DNA of 64,000 nt from Streptomyces sp. S.PNR 29 (GTDB taxonomy: Bacteria; Actinomycetota; Actinomycetes; Streptomycetales; Streptomycetaceae), in the NCBI RefSeq assembly GCF_030386795.1, contig NZ_JANUQM010000002.1, forward strand, positions 62,001 through 126,000, written 5' to 3'. The notes beneath the pieces are model-generated. The model ran no database searches and was not told where the DNA came from. It saw only the letters and a list, made by a program, of their open reading frames with translations. Within the stretch, counting starts at the first letter, position 1. Every line of letters starts with the position of its first letter. Positions 1 through 9,246 of this stretch are shown piece after piece. A program made the position numbers and the translations under genes.

Positions 1-853
1 CGATCTGCATCAGATAGGCGAGGAAGGCGGTCAGGTCACCGATCTGCATGCCGCCGCTGTCGATGCGGTGCGCACCGAACCACACCACGGCGAGGGACGA
101 CAGGTTCACCACCGTCATGACGATCGGGAACATCAGCGCGAGCAGGTTCCCGGTGCCCATCGCCATGTCGGTGAGCTCGGCGTTGGCCTTCCGGAAGCGC
201 TGCTGCTCGTACTCGTCGCGGACGAAGGCGCGGATGACGCGGTTGCCGGAGATCTGCTCGCGCAGCACCCGGTTCACCGTGTCGAGGCGCTCCTGCATGG
301 TCCTGAACAGCGGCCGCAGCCGCCGCACGATCAGCGTCACGCAGATGCCCAGCACCGGCACGACCGCGACCAGCACCCCGGACAGCGGCACGTCCAGGCC
401 GAGGGCCAGCACGATGCCGCCGACGCACATGATGGGCGCCGACACCATCAGCGTGAACGTCATCAGGGCCAGCATCTGCACCTGCTGGACGTCGTTGGTG
501 GTCCGGGTGATGAGCGAGGGCGCGCCGAAGTGGCCGACCTCGCGCGCGGAGAAGGACTGCACCCGGTCGAAGACGGCGGCCCGCACGTCCCGGCCGAGCG
601 CGGACGCCGTCCGCGCGCCGTAGTACACGGCACCGACGTTGCACACGACCTGGGCCAGCGAGATGCCGATCATCAGGGCGCCGTAGCCGAGGATGTAGCC
701 GGTGTCCCCGTGCACGACGCCGTTGTCGATGATGTCCGCGTTCAGCGTGGGCAGGTAGAGGGTGGCGCAGGTCTGCAGGAACTGCAGCAGCACCAGTAAG
801 ACGATGGGTTTTCGGTAGGGCCTGAGGAAGGTCCGTAGAAGTCGTATGAGCAC
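1..853 (-). CDS. ABC exporter, N-terminal part (cut by window edge)
   Basis: Reading leftward from a GTG at 853, this frame is open to the window edge and gives about 284 residues. It is the membrane domain of an ABC exporter half-transporter: an early hydrophobic segment (LIRLLRTFLRPYRKPIVLLV), several further membrane spans, and intracellular-loop motifs such as ITRTTNDVQQVQ and REQISGNRVIRAFVRDE, which are typical of type I multidrug-type exporters. The ATP-binding domain lies outside the window. The partner half-transporter, if there is one, is also outside. The substrate cannot be read from this part. The gene faces the same way as the sugar kinase to its right but is separated from it by about 110 bp, so it probably has its own promoter. 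Confidence 0.85.
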   Translation of the reverse strand, partial: MLIRLLRTFLRPYRKPIVLLVLLQFLQTCATLYLPTLNADIIDNGVVHGDTGYILGYGALMIGISLAQVVCNVGAVYYGARTASALGRDVRAAVFDRVQSFSAREVGHFGAPSLITRTTNDVQQVQMLALMTFTLMVSAPIMCVGGIVLALGLDVPLSGVLVAVVPVLGICVTLIVRRLRPLFRTMQERLDTVNRVLREQISGNRVIRAFVRDEYEQQRFRKANAELTDMAMGTGNLLALMFPIVMTVVNLSSLAVVWFGAHRIDSGGMQIGDLTAFLAYLMQI

Positions 854-961
854 GCTGTGGTCTCTCGGAGTCGTCGGTGGGGCGATTGGTTGCCCTTGGC
901 CCCTATCGTCGAACACTCCACCCGCGTTACCTCAACTGATTAACCCAACAGAGTCGGGCGC

Positions 962-2416
962 CTAGGGACGAAACGCCCCCGGGTGGGTCTGGTCCCGTAC
1001 GGCCACGAACTGCTGGCGCACGGCCTGCCCCACCGCCAGCTCCTCGCCCGGCTCCAGGACCTGCGCGGCCGCACCCTGCCAGGTCGGCGGGGTACGCGGA
1101 TCGAGCGTGCCCTGGGAGACGCCGAGCGCCCAGGCCGCCTGCCGGGCGGCGCCGATCGCGGCGTAGTCCGCGGGCTGCGGTACGACGACCTGCGTCCCGA
1201 ACAGCGAGGGCGCCGCCGCCTGCACCGCGGGCAGCTCGGCGGCCTGCCCCAGCAGGAAGATCCGCCGCACGTCCACGCCCCGCCCGCGCAGCACGTCCAG
1301 CGCGTCGGCGAGCCCGCACAGCATGCCCTCGAACGCGGCCCGCGCCAGGTGCTCCGGCTTCATCGACTCCCGCCGGAGCCCTGCCAGGGTCCCCGCGGTG
1401 TGCGGCAGGTTCGGCGTCCGCTCACCCTCCAGGTAGGGGAGGAGGACGAGCCCGTGCGACCCGGGCGTCGACTTCATCGCCAGGTCGGACAGGCTCTCCA
1501 GATCGGGCAGCCCGAGCAGCTCGGCGGTCCCGCGCAGCGTGCGTACGGCGTTCAGGGTGGTGACGACCGGCAGATGCATGCCGGTCGCGTCGGCCAGGGA
1601 GGTGATCATCCCGCTCTGGTCGACGAGCGCCTCGGGGTGGACGGCCATGACGGACCCGGACGCGCCCAGCGAGACCACCGCGTCACCCAGCCCGATCCCG
1701 AGCCCGAAGGCCGCGGCCATCGTCTCGCCGGTGCCGACGGAGATCAGCAGCCCCTCCGGGGTCGTACCGGCCGCGTCCGCCGGGCCGATCACCTCGGGCA
1801 CCATGGCCTGGTGCCCGAGCGCCAGCTCGATCAGATCGGGCCGGTAGGCCCCGGTCGCGGCCGACCAGTAGCCGGTCCCGGAGGCGCCGCCCCGGTCGGT
1901 GGTCCTGCGGACCGGCCGCCCGAGCAGCTGCCACACCAGCCAGTCGTGCGCCTGCATGAGGATCGCGGTGCGCAGGGCGTTGTCGGGCTCGGTTCTCGCC
2001 AGCCAGCGCAGCTTGGTCACCGGCTGCGCGGCCTGCGGCACGGAGCCCACCGCCTGCGCCCACGCCTCACGCCCGCCGAGCGCGTCGATCAGGTCGGCCG
2101 CGGCGACCTGCGCCCGCTTGTCGCCGCCGACCATGGCAGGGCGCACGGTGCCGCCCTGCGAGTCCAGCGGCACGAGAGCGTTCTGCTGCGCGGAGACGCC
2201 GATGGCCTGCACGCCCTCCAGCAGCCCGCCGCCCGCCGCCTCCCCCAGGGACAGCAGCCAGGCCTGCGGATCCACGTCGGAGGGACGGCCGCTGCCCTGG
2301 GGGGCCTCCACCGGATGCGGCGCATAGCCCTGCCGCAGTACGGCACCCGTGTCCGTGTCGCAGACGACGATGCGAGTGAAATCGGGCGAACTGTCCAACC
2401 CGGCGACTATCCCCAT
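962..2416 (-). CDS. FGGY-family carbohydrate kinase (xylulokinase-like)
   Basis: This 484-residue protein has the FGGY kinase layout: an N-terminal actin-like ATPase fold beginning VAGLDSSPDFTRIVVCDTDT, a sugar-binding half (IGVSAQQNALVPLD, the QAHDWLVWQLLG segment), the second-lobe phosphate motif VSLGASGSVMAV, and the C-terminal motif LPYLEGERTPNLP followed by FEGMLCGLADAL. Length and motifs fit xylulokinase-type enzymes, which phosphorylate a ketopentose or polyol with ATP in the cytoplasm. No isomerase or sugar transporter lies beside it, so the substrate is uncertain. The ATG at 2416 has no convincing ribosome binding site, so a leaderless or weakly initiated message is possible. Confidence 0.85.
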   Translation of the reverse strand: MGIVAGLDSSPDFTRIVVCDTDTGAVLRQGYAPHPVEAPQGSGRPSDVDPQAWLLSLGEAAGGGLLEGVQAIGVSAQQNALVPLDSQGGTVRPAMVGGDKRAQVAAADLIDALGGREAWAQAVGSVPQAAQPVTKLRWLARTEPDNALRTAILMQAHDWLVWQLLGRPVRRTTDRGGASGTGYWSAATGAYRPDLIELALGHQAMVPEVIGPADAAGTTPEGLLISVGTGETMAAAFGLGIGLGDAVVSLGASGSVMAVHPEALVDQSGMITSLADATGMHLPVVTTLNAVRTLRGTAELLGLPDLESLSDLAMKSTPGSHGLVLLPYLEGERTPNLPHTAGTLAGLRRESMKPEHLARAAFEGMLCGLADALDVLRGRGVDVRRIFLLGQAAELPAVQAAAPSLFGTQVVVPQPADYAAIGAARQAAWALGVSQGTLDPRTPPTWQGAAAQVLEPGEELAVGQAVRQQFVAVRDQTHPGAFRP

Positions 2417-2466
2417 GGCGAAAATTCTGCCGCACGACGAGGGGTGGCCGTGCCGGGAGAAGGACC

Positions 2467-2772
2467 CTAGGTGTTACTGGTGCCCCAGTCGTCCGGGCCG
2501 CTGCCGTTCGAGCTGCGCTCCCGCATGGACTTGACCCGCTGGGCCACGGAGTCGGGCACGCGGTCGCCGACCTTGTCGCTCACCACGTGGTACGCCCTGT
2601 CCGCGAAGTGGCGGCCCTGGTGCGCCGCCGTCTCCGCGGTGTTGCGGACCGCCGGGTTCTGAGCGATCTGCTGTGCGGACTTCTTCAACTGCTCGTAGCG
2701 CTCGCGTCCGGCCTTCGTGCCCAGCACGTAACCGACGGCGAGTCCTGCCACGAACGTGAGCCGATAACGCAT
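2467..2772 (-). CDS. YtxH-like small membrane protein
   Basis: A 101-residue protein with an N-terminal membrane segment (YRLTFVAGLAVGYVLGTKAG) followed by a charged, helical tail (ERYEQLKKSAQQIAQNPAV) that ends in an acidic, Ser/Gly-rich stretch. This matches the YtxH-domain pattern of one glycine-rich transmembrane helix plus an amphipathic helix; these proteins are of poorly known, stress-related function. A GTG nine bases upstream is in frame, but the AAGGAAGG box abuts that GTG while sitting about nine bases from the ATG at 2772, so the ATG is chosen. Confidence 0.75.
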   Translation of the reverse strand: MRYRLTFVAGLAVGYVLGTKAGRERYEQLKKSAQQIAQNPAVRNTAETAAHQGRHFADRAYHVVSDKVGDRVPDSVAQRVKSMRERSSNGSGPDDWGTSNT

Positions 2773-2929
2773 GGCGGCCACCCTTCCTTGCGTAGGTCTC
2801 CGGTGCGGCGTCGGCGCCAGGAGGTACCGATTGGCAAAGCACCCCCCTGCTTGCGCTAATGTATGTGTCGCAGCGAGCGCGCGCCCCCTGGCGGTTACCC
2901 AGGTAGGTACGTTCGATGCAACGAGGCAT

Positions 2930-3002
2930 TCCTCCGTAGCTCAATTGGCAGAGCAGCCGGCTGTTAACCGGCAGGTTACTGGTTCGAGTCCAGTCGGGGG
3001 AG
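2930..3002 (+). tRNA. tRNA-Asn (GTT), copy 1
   Basis: A 73-base cloverleaf. The acceptor stem TCCTCCG pairs with CGGGGGA (one G-U pair), the anticodon arm is CCGGC-TGTTAAC-CGG with anticodon GTT, and the T arm contains GGTTCGAGTCC. The 3' CCA is not encoded. An identical second copy follows after five bases. Confidence 0.95.
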
Positions 3003-3007
3003 CTCGG

Positions 3008-3080
3008 TCCTCCGTAGCTCAATTGGCAGAGCAGCCGGCTGTTAACCGGCAGGTTACTGGTTCGAGTCCAGTCGGGGGAG
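3008..3080 (+). tRNA. tRNA-Asn (GTT), copy 2
   Basis: Identical in sequence to the tRNA-Asn gene five bases upstream, so a 78-bp unit has been tandemly duplicated. The two are very likely co-transcribed and end at the hairpin directly downstream. Confidence 0.95.
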
Positions 3081-3091
3081 CATGCTGAACG

Positions 3092-3115
3092 AGGACCCCA
3101 CCGGGGTCCTTTTTC
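3092..3115 (+). terminator. Intrinsic terminator after the tRNA-Asn pair
   Basis: The inverted repeat AGGACCCC / GGGGTCCT has an ACC loop and is followed directly by TTTTTC, a textbook stem plus U-tract. It sits about ten bases after the second tRNA-Asn. Confidence 0.85.
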
Positions 3116-3269
3116 ATGCCCTTGTCTCATGTCCGGGGAACCGTGCGGGCCGCTGCGGAGTCCTCAAGGTCATGCAGGCCGTGGGAAGCCGCCCACCCGA
3201 GGCAGGAGATCGTATGAGCGGCTATGCTGCGGCAGACGGCGCGCACACATGTACGCGACACGCCGCTAT

Positions 3270-3346
3270 GGGGCGGTAGCTCAGCCGGTTAGAGCAGCGG
3301 ACTCATAATCCGTCGGCCGTGGGTTCGAGTCCCACCCGCCCCACCA
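3270..3346 (+). tRNA. tRNA with CAT anticodon (elongator Met or Ile2)
   Basis: A full cloverleaf with acceptor stem GGGGCGG / CCGCCCC, D arm AGCTCAGCCGGTTAGAGC, anticodon loop CTCATAA (anticodon CAT), T arm GGGTTCGAGTCCC, and an encoded CCA end. It lacks the initiator-tRNA mismatch at the top of the acceptor stem, so it is not fMet. Elongator Met and lysidine-modified Ile2 share this anticodon and cannot be separated here by eye. Confidence 0.9.
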
Positions 3347-3417
3347 AGCAGGCATTTGACCTGCGGAAACGTCTCAGCGGGCGAGCGGGCGACGGATTGG
3401 ATCCGTGAGATGTCCAT

Positions 3418-3451
3418 GCCGGGGTGGGATGTGGAGGCGTCCCACCCCGGC
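3418..3451 (-). terminator. Strong hairpin terminator between tRNA and DUF418 gene
   Basis: A perfect 12-bp inverted repeat (GCCGGGGTGGGA / TCCCACCCCGGC) with a 10-base loop lies seven bases past the stop codon of the leftward membrane-protein gene. There is no U-tract, as is common in Streptomyces, and the symmetry would let it also stop the rightward tRNA transcript. Confidence 0.65.
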
Positions 3452-3457
3452 CGGCTG

Positions 3458-4725
3458 TCATCGGATGTGCTTCGCGGGCTTGGTGGCGGCGTTGAGGAGG
3501 TACTCCAGGGGGCCGCGGCGGAAGAAGCGGGACCAGACGGCGGCGAACAGGGTGGCGCCGAGGATGAACATGAGCAGCGGCACCCAGGACTGCTGGGTGC
3601 TGGTCCCGGCGGGCACGGACAGCGCGGACTGTGCGAGGAAGTGGCCGACGTAGGCGGTCAGGGACATGGTGCCCACGGCGATGACCGGTTTCGCCAGGCG
3701 GCGCAGTCGAGGCAGGCGGTCCATCGACACCGTCGCGCCCACGATCACGAGGATCGCGACTCCGACGCTGCCGATGATGTCGAACGTGGTGCCGCTGTGC
3801 GGCCCGGCCGTCAGGAGCGACGACGCCGGCATGTCGGGGAACGACCCGCTGTCCGGGGGACCGACCCGCTGTCGAGGGGCATCGACCCGGAGCCGCTGGA
3901 CGACGACCCGTCTTCCGCCATGCTCCGCAACGCGTCCTTACCGGCGAGCAGCAAGGACATGCCGTACGCGGCCACGGTGAGGGCGGCACCGAGCGCGGCC
4001 AGGCGCCGCTGGACAGTGCCGGAGGACAGGTCGAGGCGGCCCAGCGCCATGCCCGCGATCACGAACGACATCCACGTGAGCGCCGGGTAGAAGCCGCTGA
4101 GCAGCAGGTCGAGCACTCCCACGTCGCTGAGCCGGTAGAGCGGGTCGTAGGCGTTGACGTTCTGTCGGATCGAGTCGGTCACCAGCGAGTTCAGGACGAA
4201 CGCCAGCTGCGGTGCGACGAGGGCGAACGCGGCCGCGATGATCGCGAGTGTCCTGGCGCGCAGTCGTACCAGGGGCAGGGCGAGGAGGAAGTAGACGCCG
4301 TAGAAGCCGAGGATGATCACTCCCCCGTACTCCCTCGCCATCACGGTGCCCAGGGCCAGCAGGACCACGGCGCGGATCGCGATCCGGGCCTTCGCCTGCC
4401 GGCCGGCGAGGCCGGTCTTCGGTTCGCGGCGGCCGGCGATCAGCATCAGCGAGAACCCGGCGAGGGTGGCGAACAGGACCGACGAGTGACCGTCCGCCAG
4501 GTATCGGATCCAGCCGGCGACGCCGGTCGTGGCCGACAGCGGGGGGCCGATGTGCACGACGTACATGCCGAACACCGCCAGCGCGCGGGCCAGATCCACC
4601 CCGACGAGGCGGCCCAGCGAGGGACCGGGCGAGGCCGGCACAGCGGACTCGGGCGGGGTTCGGGGCTGCGGAGGCGAGTTCTCCTGGAGAGCTGACGTCT
4701 CCTGCGGCGGCTGTGTCTGTGTCAT
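3458..4725 (-). pseudogene. DUF418/acyltransferase-like membrane protein, frameshifted
   Basis: Two overlapping leftward frames together make one polytopic membrane protein. The first (4725 to 3811) starts with a Pro/Gln-rich tail, then VDLARALAVFGMYVVHIGP and several membrane spans. The second (3832 to 3458) supplies the C-terminal spans with MSLTAYVGHFLAQSAL, the motif typical of the DUF418/DUF1624 (YeiB, heparan-alpha-glucosaminide acetyltransferase-like) group. The break lies at an imperfect 20-bp tandem duplication (CGACCCGCTGTC at 3842-3853 and again at 3862-3873). Removing one unit restores a single frame of about 410 residues. It could be a real disruption, a sequencing artefact or a reversible slip. 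The function is unknown, possibly transfer of an acyl group across the membrane. Confidence 0.7.
3842..3873. repeat. 20-bp-offset direct repeat causing a frameshift
   Basis: The 12-mer CGACCCGCTGTC occurs twice, exactly 20 bp apart, and the bases before each copy are also similar. Because 20 is not a multiple of three, the duplication shifts the reading frame of the surrounding membrane-protein gene. Confidence 0.85.
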
Positions 4726-4783
4726 ACGGAGAACCTCGCGCGGACGTCAGGGGGCGGACCATCCGGCAGGCTTCGGTGACGTC

Positions 4784-4799
4784 CCCGCCGATCGGCGGG
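4784..4799. promoter_or_regulatory. 16-bp perfect palindrome in divergent intergenic region
   Basis: CCCGCCGATCGGCGGG is a perfect palindrome in the 320-bp gap (4726-5045) between the leftward DUF418-type gene and the rightward ABC exporter. No gene or clear promoter hexamers were found in this gap. The palindrome could be an operator, but at this GC content it might arise by chance. Confidence 0.35.
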
Positions 4800-5045
4800 T
4801 ACCGCCCTGCCGACCGGCGGAGTCTCGTCCCCGGCCGGTCCGGCGCGACCGGAGGCCGGTCTTCTCCAGCCACTCGGCGGGGGTGGACCCGACGGTTGCC
4901 GGATGGGCGTGCGGAGGCCGGGCCTCCAGGCTGGACCCTCGCCACGAGCACCGTCGGACTCGGCCACTGACCCGGCGCATGCTCACGCCCTGGTGCGCCG
5001 GACCGCTGATGCGGTGCCCGGCAGACCGCAGAGGAAAGGAATTCC

Positions 5046-6842
5046 GTGAACACCGCATCCGCCCCGACGACGGATGAGACCCATGAGGCTTCCCTGTCCG
5101 CCCGAGAGACGGTCAAGGCTCTCCACGCGTATGTCCGGCCGCACCGGTGGGCCGTCGTTCTCGGCCTGTTGTGCGCCCTGGCCGGGGCAGCCGGGGGCCT
5201 GCTGCAGCCGCTGGCCACGAAGGCGCTGGTGGACCGGCTCGCCTCCGGTGAGACCATCGCCGGGATCCTGATCGCACTCACCGCGGTGGTGGTGCTGGGC
5301 ACGGCGGTCGAGGCGTTCGGCGCGTATGTGCTGGAGCGGACGGCGGAGTCGGTGGTGCTGGCCGCGCGGCGCACCCTTGTCGGGCGGCTGCTGCGGCTGC
5401 GGGTCGCGGAGTGGGAACGGATCCCGCCGGGCGATCTGATGTCCCGGGTCACCTCGGACACGACGCTCTTGCGGGCGGTCAGCACCCAGGCGGTCGTCTC
5501 CGCGGCCACCGGCGCGGTGGCCTTCGTCGCGGCGATCGTGATGATGGCGTTCCTGGATGTCGTGCTGCTGGGTGTGACGCTCGGGGTGGTCGTACTGGTC
5601 GGCGGGGCCGTCGCACTGGTGATGCCGAGGATCGCGCGGGCCACCGAGCGTTCGCAGGAGGCGGTCGGGGAGATCTCCGTCGCGCTGGAGCGGGCTCTCG
5701 GGGCGTTCCGTACGGTGAAGGCGTCCGGTGCCGAGGAGCGGGAGACGGCCCGGGTGGAGGCGGCGGCGCGGCGCGCGTGGCGGCACGGCGTGAAGAGCGC
5801 GAAGTGGGAGTCCGTGGCCGGCTCGGCCGACGAACTCGCCGTCCAGCTGGCCTTCCTCGCCGTGCTCGCGGCCGGCGGGGCAAGGGTGGCGTCCGGGGAG
5901 ATCCCCGTGTCCACCCTCATCGCCTTCCTGCTGTACCTCTTCTACCTGATCGAGCCGGTGTCCACGCTGATCGACGCCGTGACCTCCTATCAGGAGGGGG
6001 CGGCCGCGATCTCCCGGATCACTCAGCTGGAACGCCTGGCGACGGAGCCGGCCGACCGGCGGACGGGCGCCCGGCCCAGGCAGGGGGCACCGGTGCCGGG
6101 CCCGGCGTCGGTCCGCTTCGAGGACGTGTCCTTCCGCTACCGTCCGGGCCTGCCGTACACCCACCAGCAGGTGACCTTCGAGGTACCGCGCACCGGGATG
6201 ACCGCCTTCGTCGGCCCCTCCGGCGCGGGCAAGTCGACGGTGTTCGCGCTCATCGAGCGGTTCTACGAGGCCACCGGCGGCCGGGTCCTGGTCGACGGCA
6301 AGGACGTACGGGACTGGCCTCTGCCCGAGCTGCGATCTGCCATCGGCTATGTGGAGCAGGACGCTCCGGTGCTGGCCGGCACGCTGAGGGAGAACCTGGT
6401 CTTCGCGGCTCCCGGCGCCACGGACGACGACATCCGCGACGTCCTGTCCCGGACGAGGCTCGACACTCTCGTCGAGCGCCTGCCCCACGGCCTGGACACC
6501 CCGGTGGGCCACCGCGGCTCGAAGCTGTCGGGCGGCGAGCGGCAGCGCATCGCCATCGCCCGCGCCCTGCTGCGGCGTCCCCGGCTGCTGCTCCTGGACG
6601 AGGCGACCTCGCAACTCGACGCGGTCAACGAGCTGGCGCTGCGGGACGTCATCACGGAGGTGGCCCGTGAGACCACCGTGCTGGTGGTGGCCCACCGCCT
6701 GTCGACGGTGACAGGTGCCGACCGGATCGTCGTCATGGACGCCGGCCGGGTCCGGGCCGTGGGCACGCATGAGGAACTGCTGGCCCAGGACCGGCTGTAC
6801 GCGCAGCTGGCGGCCGGCCAGCTCCTGGCCCCCGCGCGATGA
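5046..6842 (+). CDS. ABC exporter, fused membrane and ATPase domains
   Basis: A 598-residue half-transporter with six predicted membrane spans in residues 30-320 and the intracellular-loop motif [18 protein letters not shown]. The ATPase domain covers roughly 355-590, with Walker [11 protein letters not shown]-loop [11 protein letters not shown], signature [16 protein letters not shown], Walker [13 protein letters not shown] and the switch histidine in VVAHRLSTV. It likely works as a homodimer exporting a lipophilic compound or peptide. The GTG start follows AGGAAAGGA by five bases. It lies next to a convergent two-component system that could control it, and about 2.4 kb from the end of the NRPS operon, so a role in self-resistance or product export is possible but only inferred from proximity. 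Confidence 0.92.
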   Translation: MNTASAPTTDETHEASLSARETVKALHAYVRPHRWAVVLGLLCALAGAAGGLLQPLATKALVDRLASGETIAGILIALTAVVVLGTAVEAFGAYVLERTAESVVLAARRTLVGRLLRLRVAEWERIPPGDLMSRVTSDTTLLRAVSTQAVVSAATGAVAFVAAIVMMAFLDVVLLGVTLGVVVLVGGAVALVMPRIARATERSQEAVGEISVALERALGAFRTVKASGAEERETARVEAAARRAWRHGVKSAKWESVAGSADELAVQLAFLAVLAAGGARVASGEIPVSTLIAFLLYLFYLIEPVSTLIDAVTSYQEGAAAISRITQLERLATEPADRRTGARPRQGAPVPGPASVRFEDVSFRYRPGLPYTHQQVTFEVPRTGMTAFVGPSGAGKSTVFALIERFYEATGGRVLVDGKDVRDWPLPELRSAIGYVEQDAPVLAGTLRENLVFAAPGATDDDIRDVLSRTRLDTLVERLPHGLDTPVGHRGSKLSGGERQRIAIARALLRRPRLLLLDEATSQLDAVNELALRDVITEVARETTVLVVAHRLSTVTGADRIVVMDAGRVRAVGTHEELLAQDRLYAQLAAGQLLAPAR

Positions 6843-7052
6843 TCCGCCCTGCGCACCATGCGCCGAACGGCCGCTGGCAGTGGCGGCGTTGTCCACCACA
6901 CTGCCGCTGTGCCGGCGCCCGCTCGCTCCCGGGCCGCGGCGCACAGGGGCGAGCCGTCAGCATCGGCTGTGGCGACGCGCTCCTGACAGTGGCCGTCGCA
7001 TGGGTCAGCACCCTGACTGTCGCATGAGCCGGCACCACCCGACGAGGTCGTT

Positions 7053-8162
7053 TCATTCCGTGCTGAGAGGGATCCGCAGCCGCACCCGGTAGCCGCCCTC
7101 CGCGGTCGGGCCCGCATCCAGGGTGCCGTGCAGAATGTCGGCCCGTTCCCGCAGACCGACCAAGCCCTGCTGCGAACCGGGCAGGGACAACGAAGGGCGG
7201 GTCGGCGGCGAGTTGGTGACCGTCACCCCGACATCATCGCCGTCCTGCCACAGCTTGACGCTCGCCCTGGCGCCGGGGGCGTGCTTGCGGACGTTGGTCA
7301 GCGCCTCCTGGACCGTACGGTAGAGGGCCCGTTGGGCGGGGGAGCCCACGGCGGGCGGGAGCTCACCCGACAACTCCGCGTGAGTTCCGCTTGACTCCAC
7401 CAGTTTGCGCAGATCGGCCAGGGTGGGCTGAGGCGTCAGCTCCGTGGCGTGGCCGCCGGAGGCGCGCAGCAGGGTGACCATGGTGCGCAGTTCGTCGAGC
7501 GTGGTGACGCTCAGCGAACGGATCGTGCGGGCTGCCTCCTTGGCGTCCGCGTCCTTGGTGGCGACCTGCAGGGCTCCGGCCCGTACGGCGATCAGGCTGA
7601 CCTGGTGGGAGACCACGTCGTGCATCTCGCGGGCCAGTTGGGCGCGTTCGCGGGCGAGCACGGCCTGTGCGTGCAGGGTCCGCTCGTGCTCCCTGGCCTC
7701 CTCGATCTCGGCCAGCCGCCGTGCCAAGTCCCGCTGCGCCTGGAGGAGCTGGCCGAAGAGGACCGGGGCCGCGGCGGTCGCGAGGCCGTACACGAAGAAG
7801 ACCAGTGTCATGGTCCGGTCGACCTCGGCCAGGGGCCACGGAGTACTGCTCGCGACGGCGGACAGGGCGACACACACCGCGAGGAGACGGCGGTTGCGGG
7901 AGCGTTCGGCCAGGGTGAACAGCGCCACCAGCACAGCGACGGCGACATCCTGCATCAGCGCGATGGGCAGGGTGAGCAGGAACACGCCGAGCGGGAACCT
8001 GCGCCGGAACGCCAACGCGGCGCAGCCGACCGCGGCCGGCGCGACAGCGAGGCGCGTGTGCTCCCACATGTTCAGCCATACGTCCACGGCCGCCACCGTC
8101 ACCAGGGCGATGTCGATGACCGGCGCGGGCACACGCTGCCACACGGCACGCGCACGGCTCAT
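7053..8162 (-). CDS. Sensor histidine kinase, NarL-type two-component system
   Basis: A 369-residue kinase with about five hydrophobic segments in the first 160 residues. A coiled linker (residues 160-195) leads to the HisKA_3 phospho-acceptor box LAREMHDVVSHQVSLIAVRA near residue 200. The HATPase domain has the N-box EALTNVRKHAPGA, a NSPP segment and a G-box QQGLVGLRERADIL. It autophosphorylates on the box histidine and passes phosphate to the response regulator encoded just upstream. Its ATG overlaps the regulator stop (ATGA), so the two are translationally coupled. The signal is unknown. The hydrophobic sensor without an extracellular loop resembles kinases that sense envelope stress or antibiotics and control ABC exporters. 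Confidence 0.92.
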   Translation of the reverse strand: MSRARAVWQRVPAPVIDIALVTVAAVDVWLNMWEHTRLAVAPAAVGCAALAFRRRFPLGVFLLTLPIALMQDVAVAVLVALFTLAERSRNRRLLAVCVALSAVASSTPWPLAEVDRTMTLVFFVYGLATAAAPVLFGQLLQAQRDLARRLAEIEEAREHERTLHAQAVLARERAQLAREMHDVVSHQVSLIAVRAGALQVATKDADAKEAARTIRSLSVTTLDELRTMVTLLRASGGHATELTPQPTLADLRKLVESSGTHAELSGELPPAVGSPAQRALYRTVQEALTNVRKHAPGARASVKLWQDGDDVGVTVTNSPPTRPSLSLPGSQQGLVGLRERADILHGTLDAGPTAEGGYRVRLRIPLSTE

Positions 8163-8830
8163 CGGCCGGCCTCCGACCGCGGGTGCTCGTCGAGCAGTCC
8201 GGCCCGCTGCGCCAGCAGCGCGGCCTGCACCCGGCTCGTCACCCGCAGCTTCGTGAGGATCGCGCTGACGTGGTCCTTGACCGTGCCGGCACCCAGGTGG
8301 ATGCGCGCCCCGATGTCGGCGTTCGACAGGCCCTCCGCCACCAGGACGAGGACGTCGCGCTCGCGGGCGGTGAGGAACCGGACGCGGGCTGCCTCCTCGT
8401 CGACGGCCGCCTCGGTGCCGGGGTGGCTGTGCAGCAGGGCCCGCGACGCCTTGGGGGAGAGCACCACGCCGCCCGCAGCCAGGGTGCGCACCAGGTGGGC
8501 GAGTTGCTCCGGCTCGGTGTCCTTGAGGAGGAAACCGGCCGCGCCTGAGTTCAGCGCGGTCAGGATGTACTCGTCGGCGTCGAACGTGGTCAGCATCGCC
8601 ACCACCGGCGGATCCGGCATGGTGCGCAGTTCGCGCAGGACGGTGAGCCCGTCGACGTCCGGCATCCGGATGTCCAGCAGCACGACGCCGGGCCGTTCCC
8701 GCCGGACGGTTTCCACGGCTTCGCCTCCGGTCGCGGTCGCGACGACCTCGATGTCCTTCGACGCGCCCAGAATGAGTTCGAAGCCCGAGCGGACCAGTGC
8801 CTCGTCGTCCACCACCACTACCCGGATCAC
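8159..8830 (-). CDS. LuxR/NarL-family response regulator
   Basis: 223 residues. The receiver domain (1-120) has the acidic pocket VVVDDEALVRS, the phospho-acceptor Asp in VVLLDIRMPDVDG, the conserved Thr in AMLTTFD and Lys in LLKDTEPEQL. The LuxR-type HTH (about 150-210) reads LTARERDVLVLVAEGLSNAD and continues through TVKDHVSAILTKL. The start is a GTG. The gene is first in a two-gene operon with the histidine kinase. The neighbouring ABC exporter is the nearest plausible target. Confidence 0.93.
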   Translation of the reverse strand: MIRVVVVDDEALVRSGFELILGASKDIEVVATATGGEAVETVRRERPGVVLLDIRMPDVDGLTVLRELRTMPDPPVVAMLTTFDADEYILTALNSGAAGFLLKDTEPEQLAHLVRTLAAGGVVLSPKASRALLHSHPGTEAAVDEEAARVRFLTARERDVLVLVAEGLSNADIGARIHLGAGTVKDHVSAILTKLRVTSRVQAALLAQRAGLLDEHPRSEAGR

Positions 8831-9246
8831 GCGCGCTCCGCCTCACCTTCGTCCATGCCGTCCGGCCCATGCCGCCTCGACCCTAAAGCCATGCGGAGAC
8901 CTTGCGGCCCGGCGGGCGGGAGCTCCAGCCACACGGCGGGGTAGCACCCTCCAGTCGGCAGGGACACGGCAGCCTTCTGCCGGAGAGGCCGTGATCGGCC
9001 CGGTCTCCGGCCTGAGGGGCATGACACATCACCCTGTCCGGCACCGGGGCGCTCGCGGGCTTCCCGGACGGCGGCGGAGCCGAGTGGCGCCGCGAAGCAC
9101 GGGCGTCGGCCGGGCTCCTCAACTGGTCGGCCGACGAGGGCGATCCTGCCGCCTGACGCCACGGCAGCTCACCCGGCACCCACCGTCGTCCGTGTCTGCG
9201 AGACCCCCGCCGTCCTGGCCACCGCCGCACATGTCGAGCGGATCGG
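8831..9246. other. 416-bp non-coding stretch
   Basis: It lies between the response-regulator start (leftward) and the MbtH stop (leftward). It would hold the promoter of the two-component operon and the end of the NRPS operon. The short frames here lack family motifs and good ribosome binding sites; no hairpin with a U-tract or clear promoter hexamer pair was found. Confidence 0.6.

Noticed and set aside
2930..3346. tRNA cluster as an attachment site of an integrated element
   Set aside because: No integrase, excisionase, or partial tRNA repeat was found around it; the duplication of tRNA-Asn is complete and identical.
4983..6944. 653-residue leftward frame opposite the ABC exporter
   Set aside because: The rightward frame has every ABC motif; the leftward frame has none.
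6843..7052. Small genes in the gap between ABC exporter and histidine kinase
   Set aside because: Short frames lack ribosome binding sites and any motif; the gap lies between converging genes.
8827..9162. 111-residue leftward frame upstream of the response regulator
   Set aside because: No motif, Arg/Pro/Gly-rich, no ribosome binding site; it is treated as non-coding.
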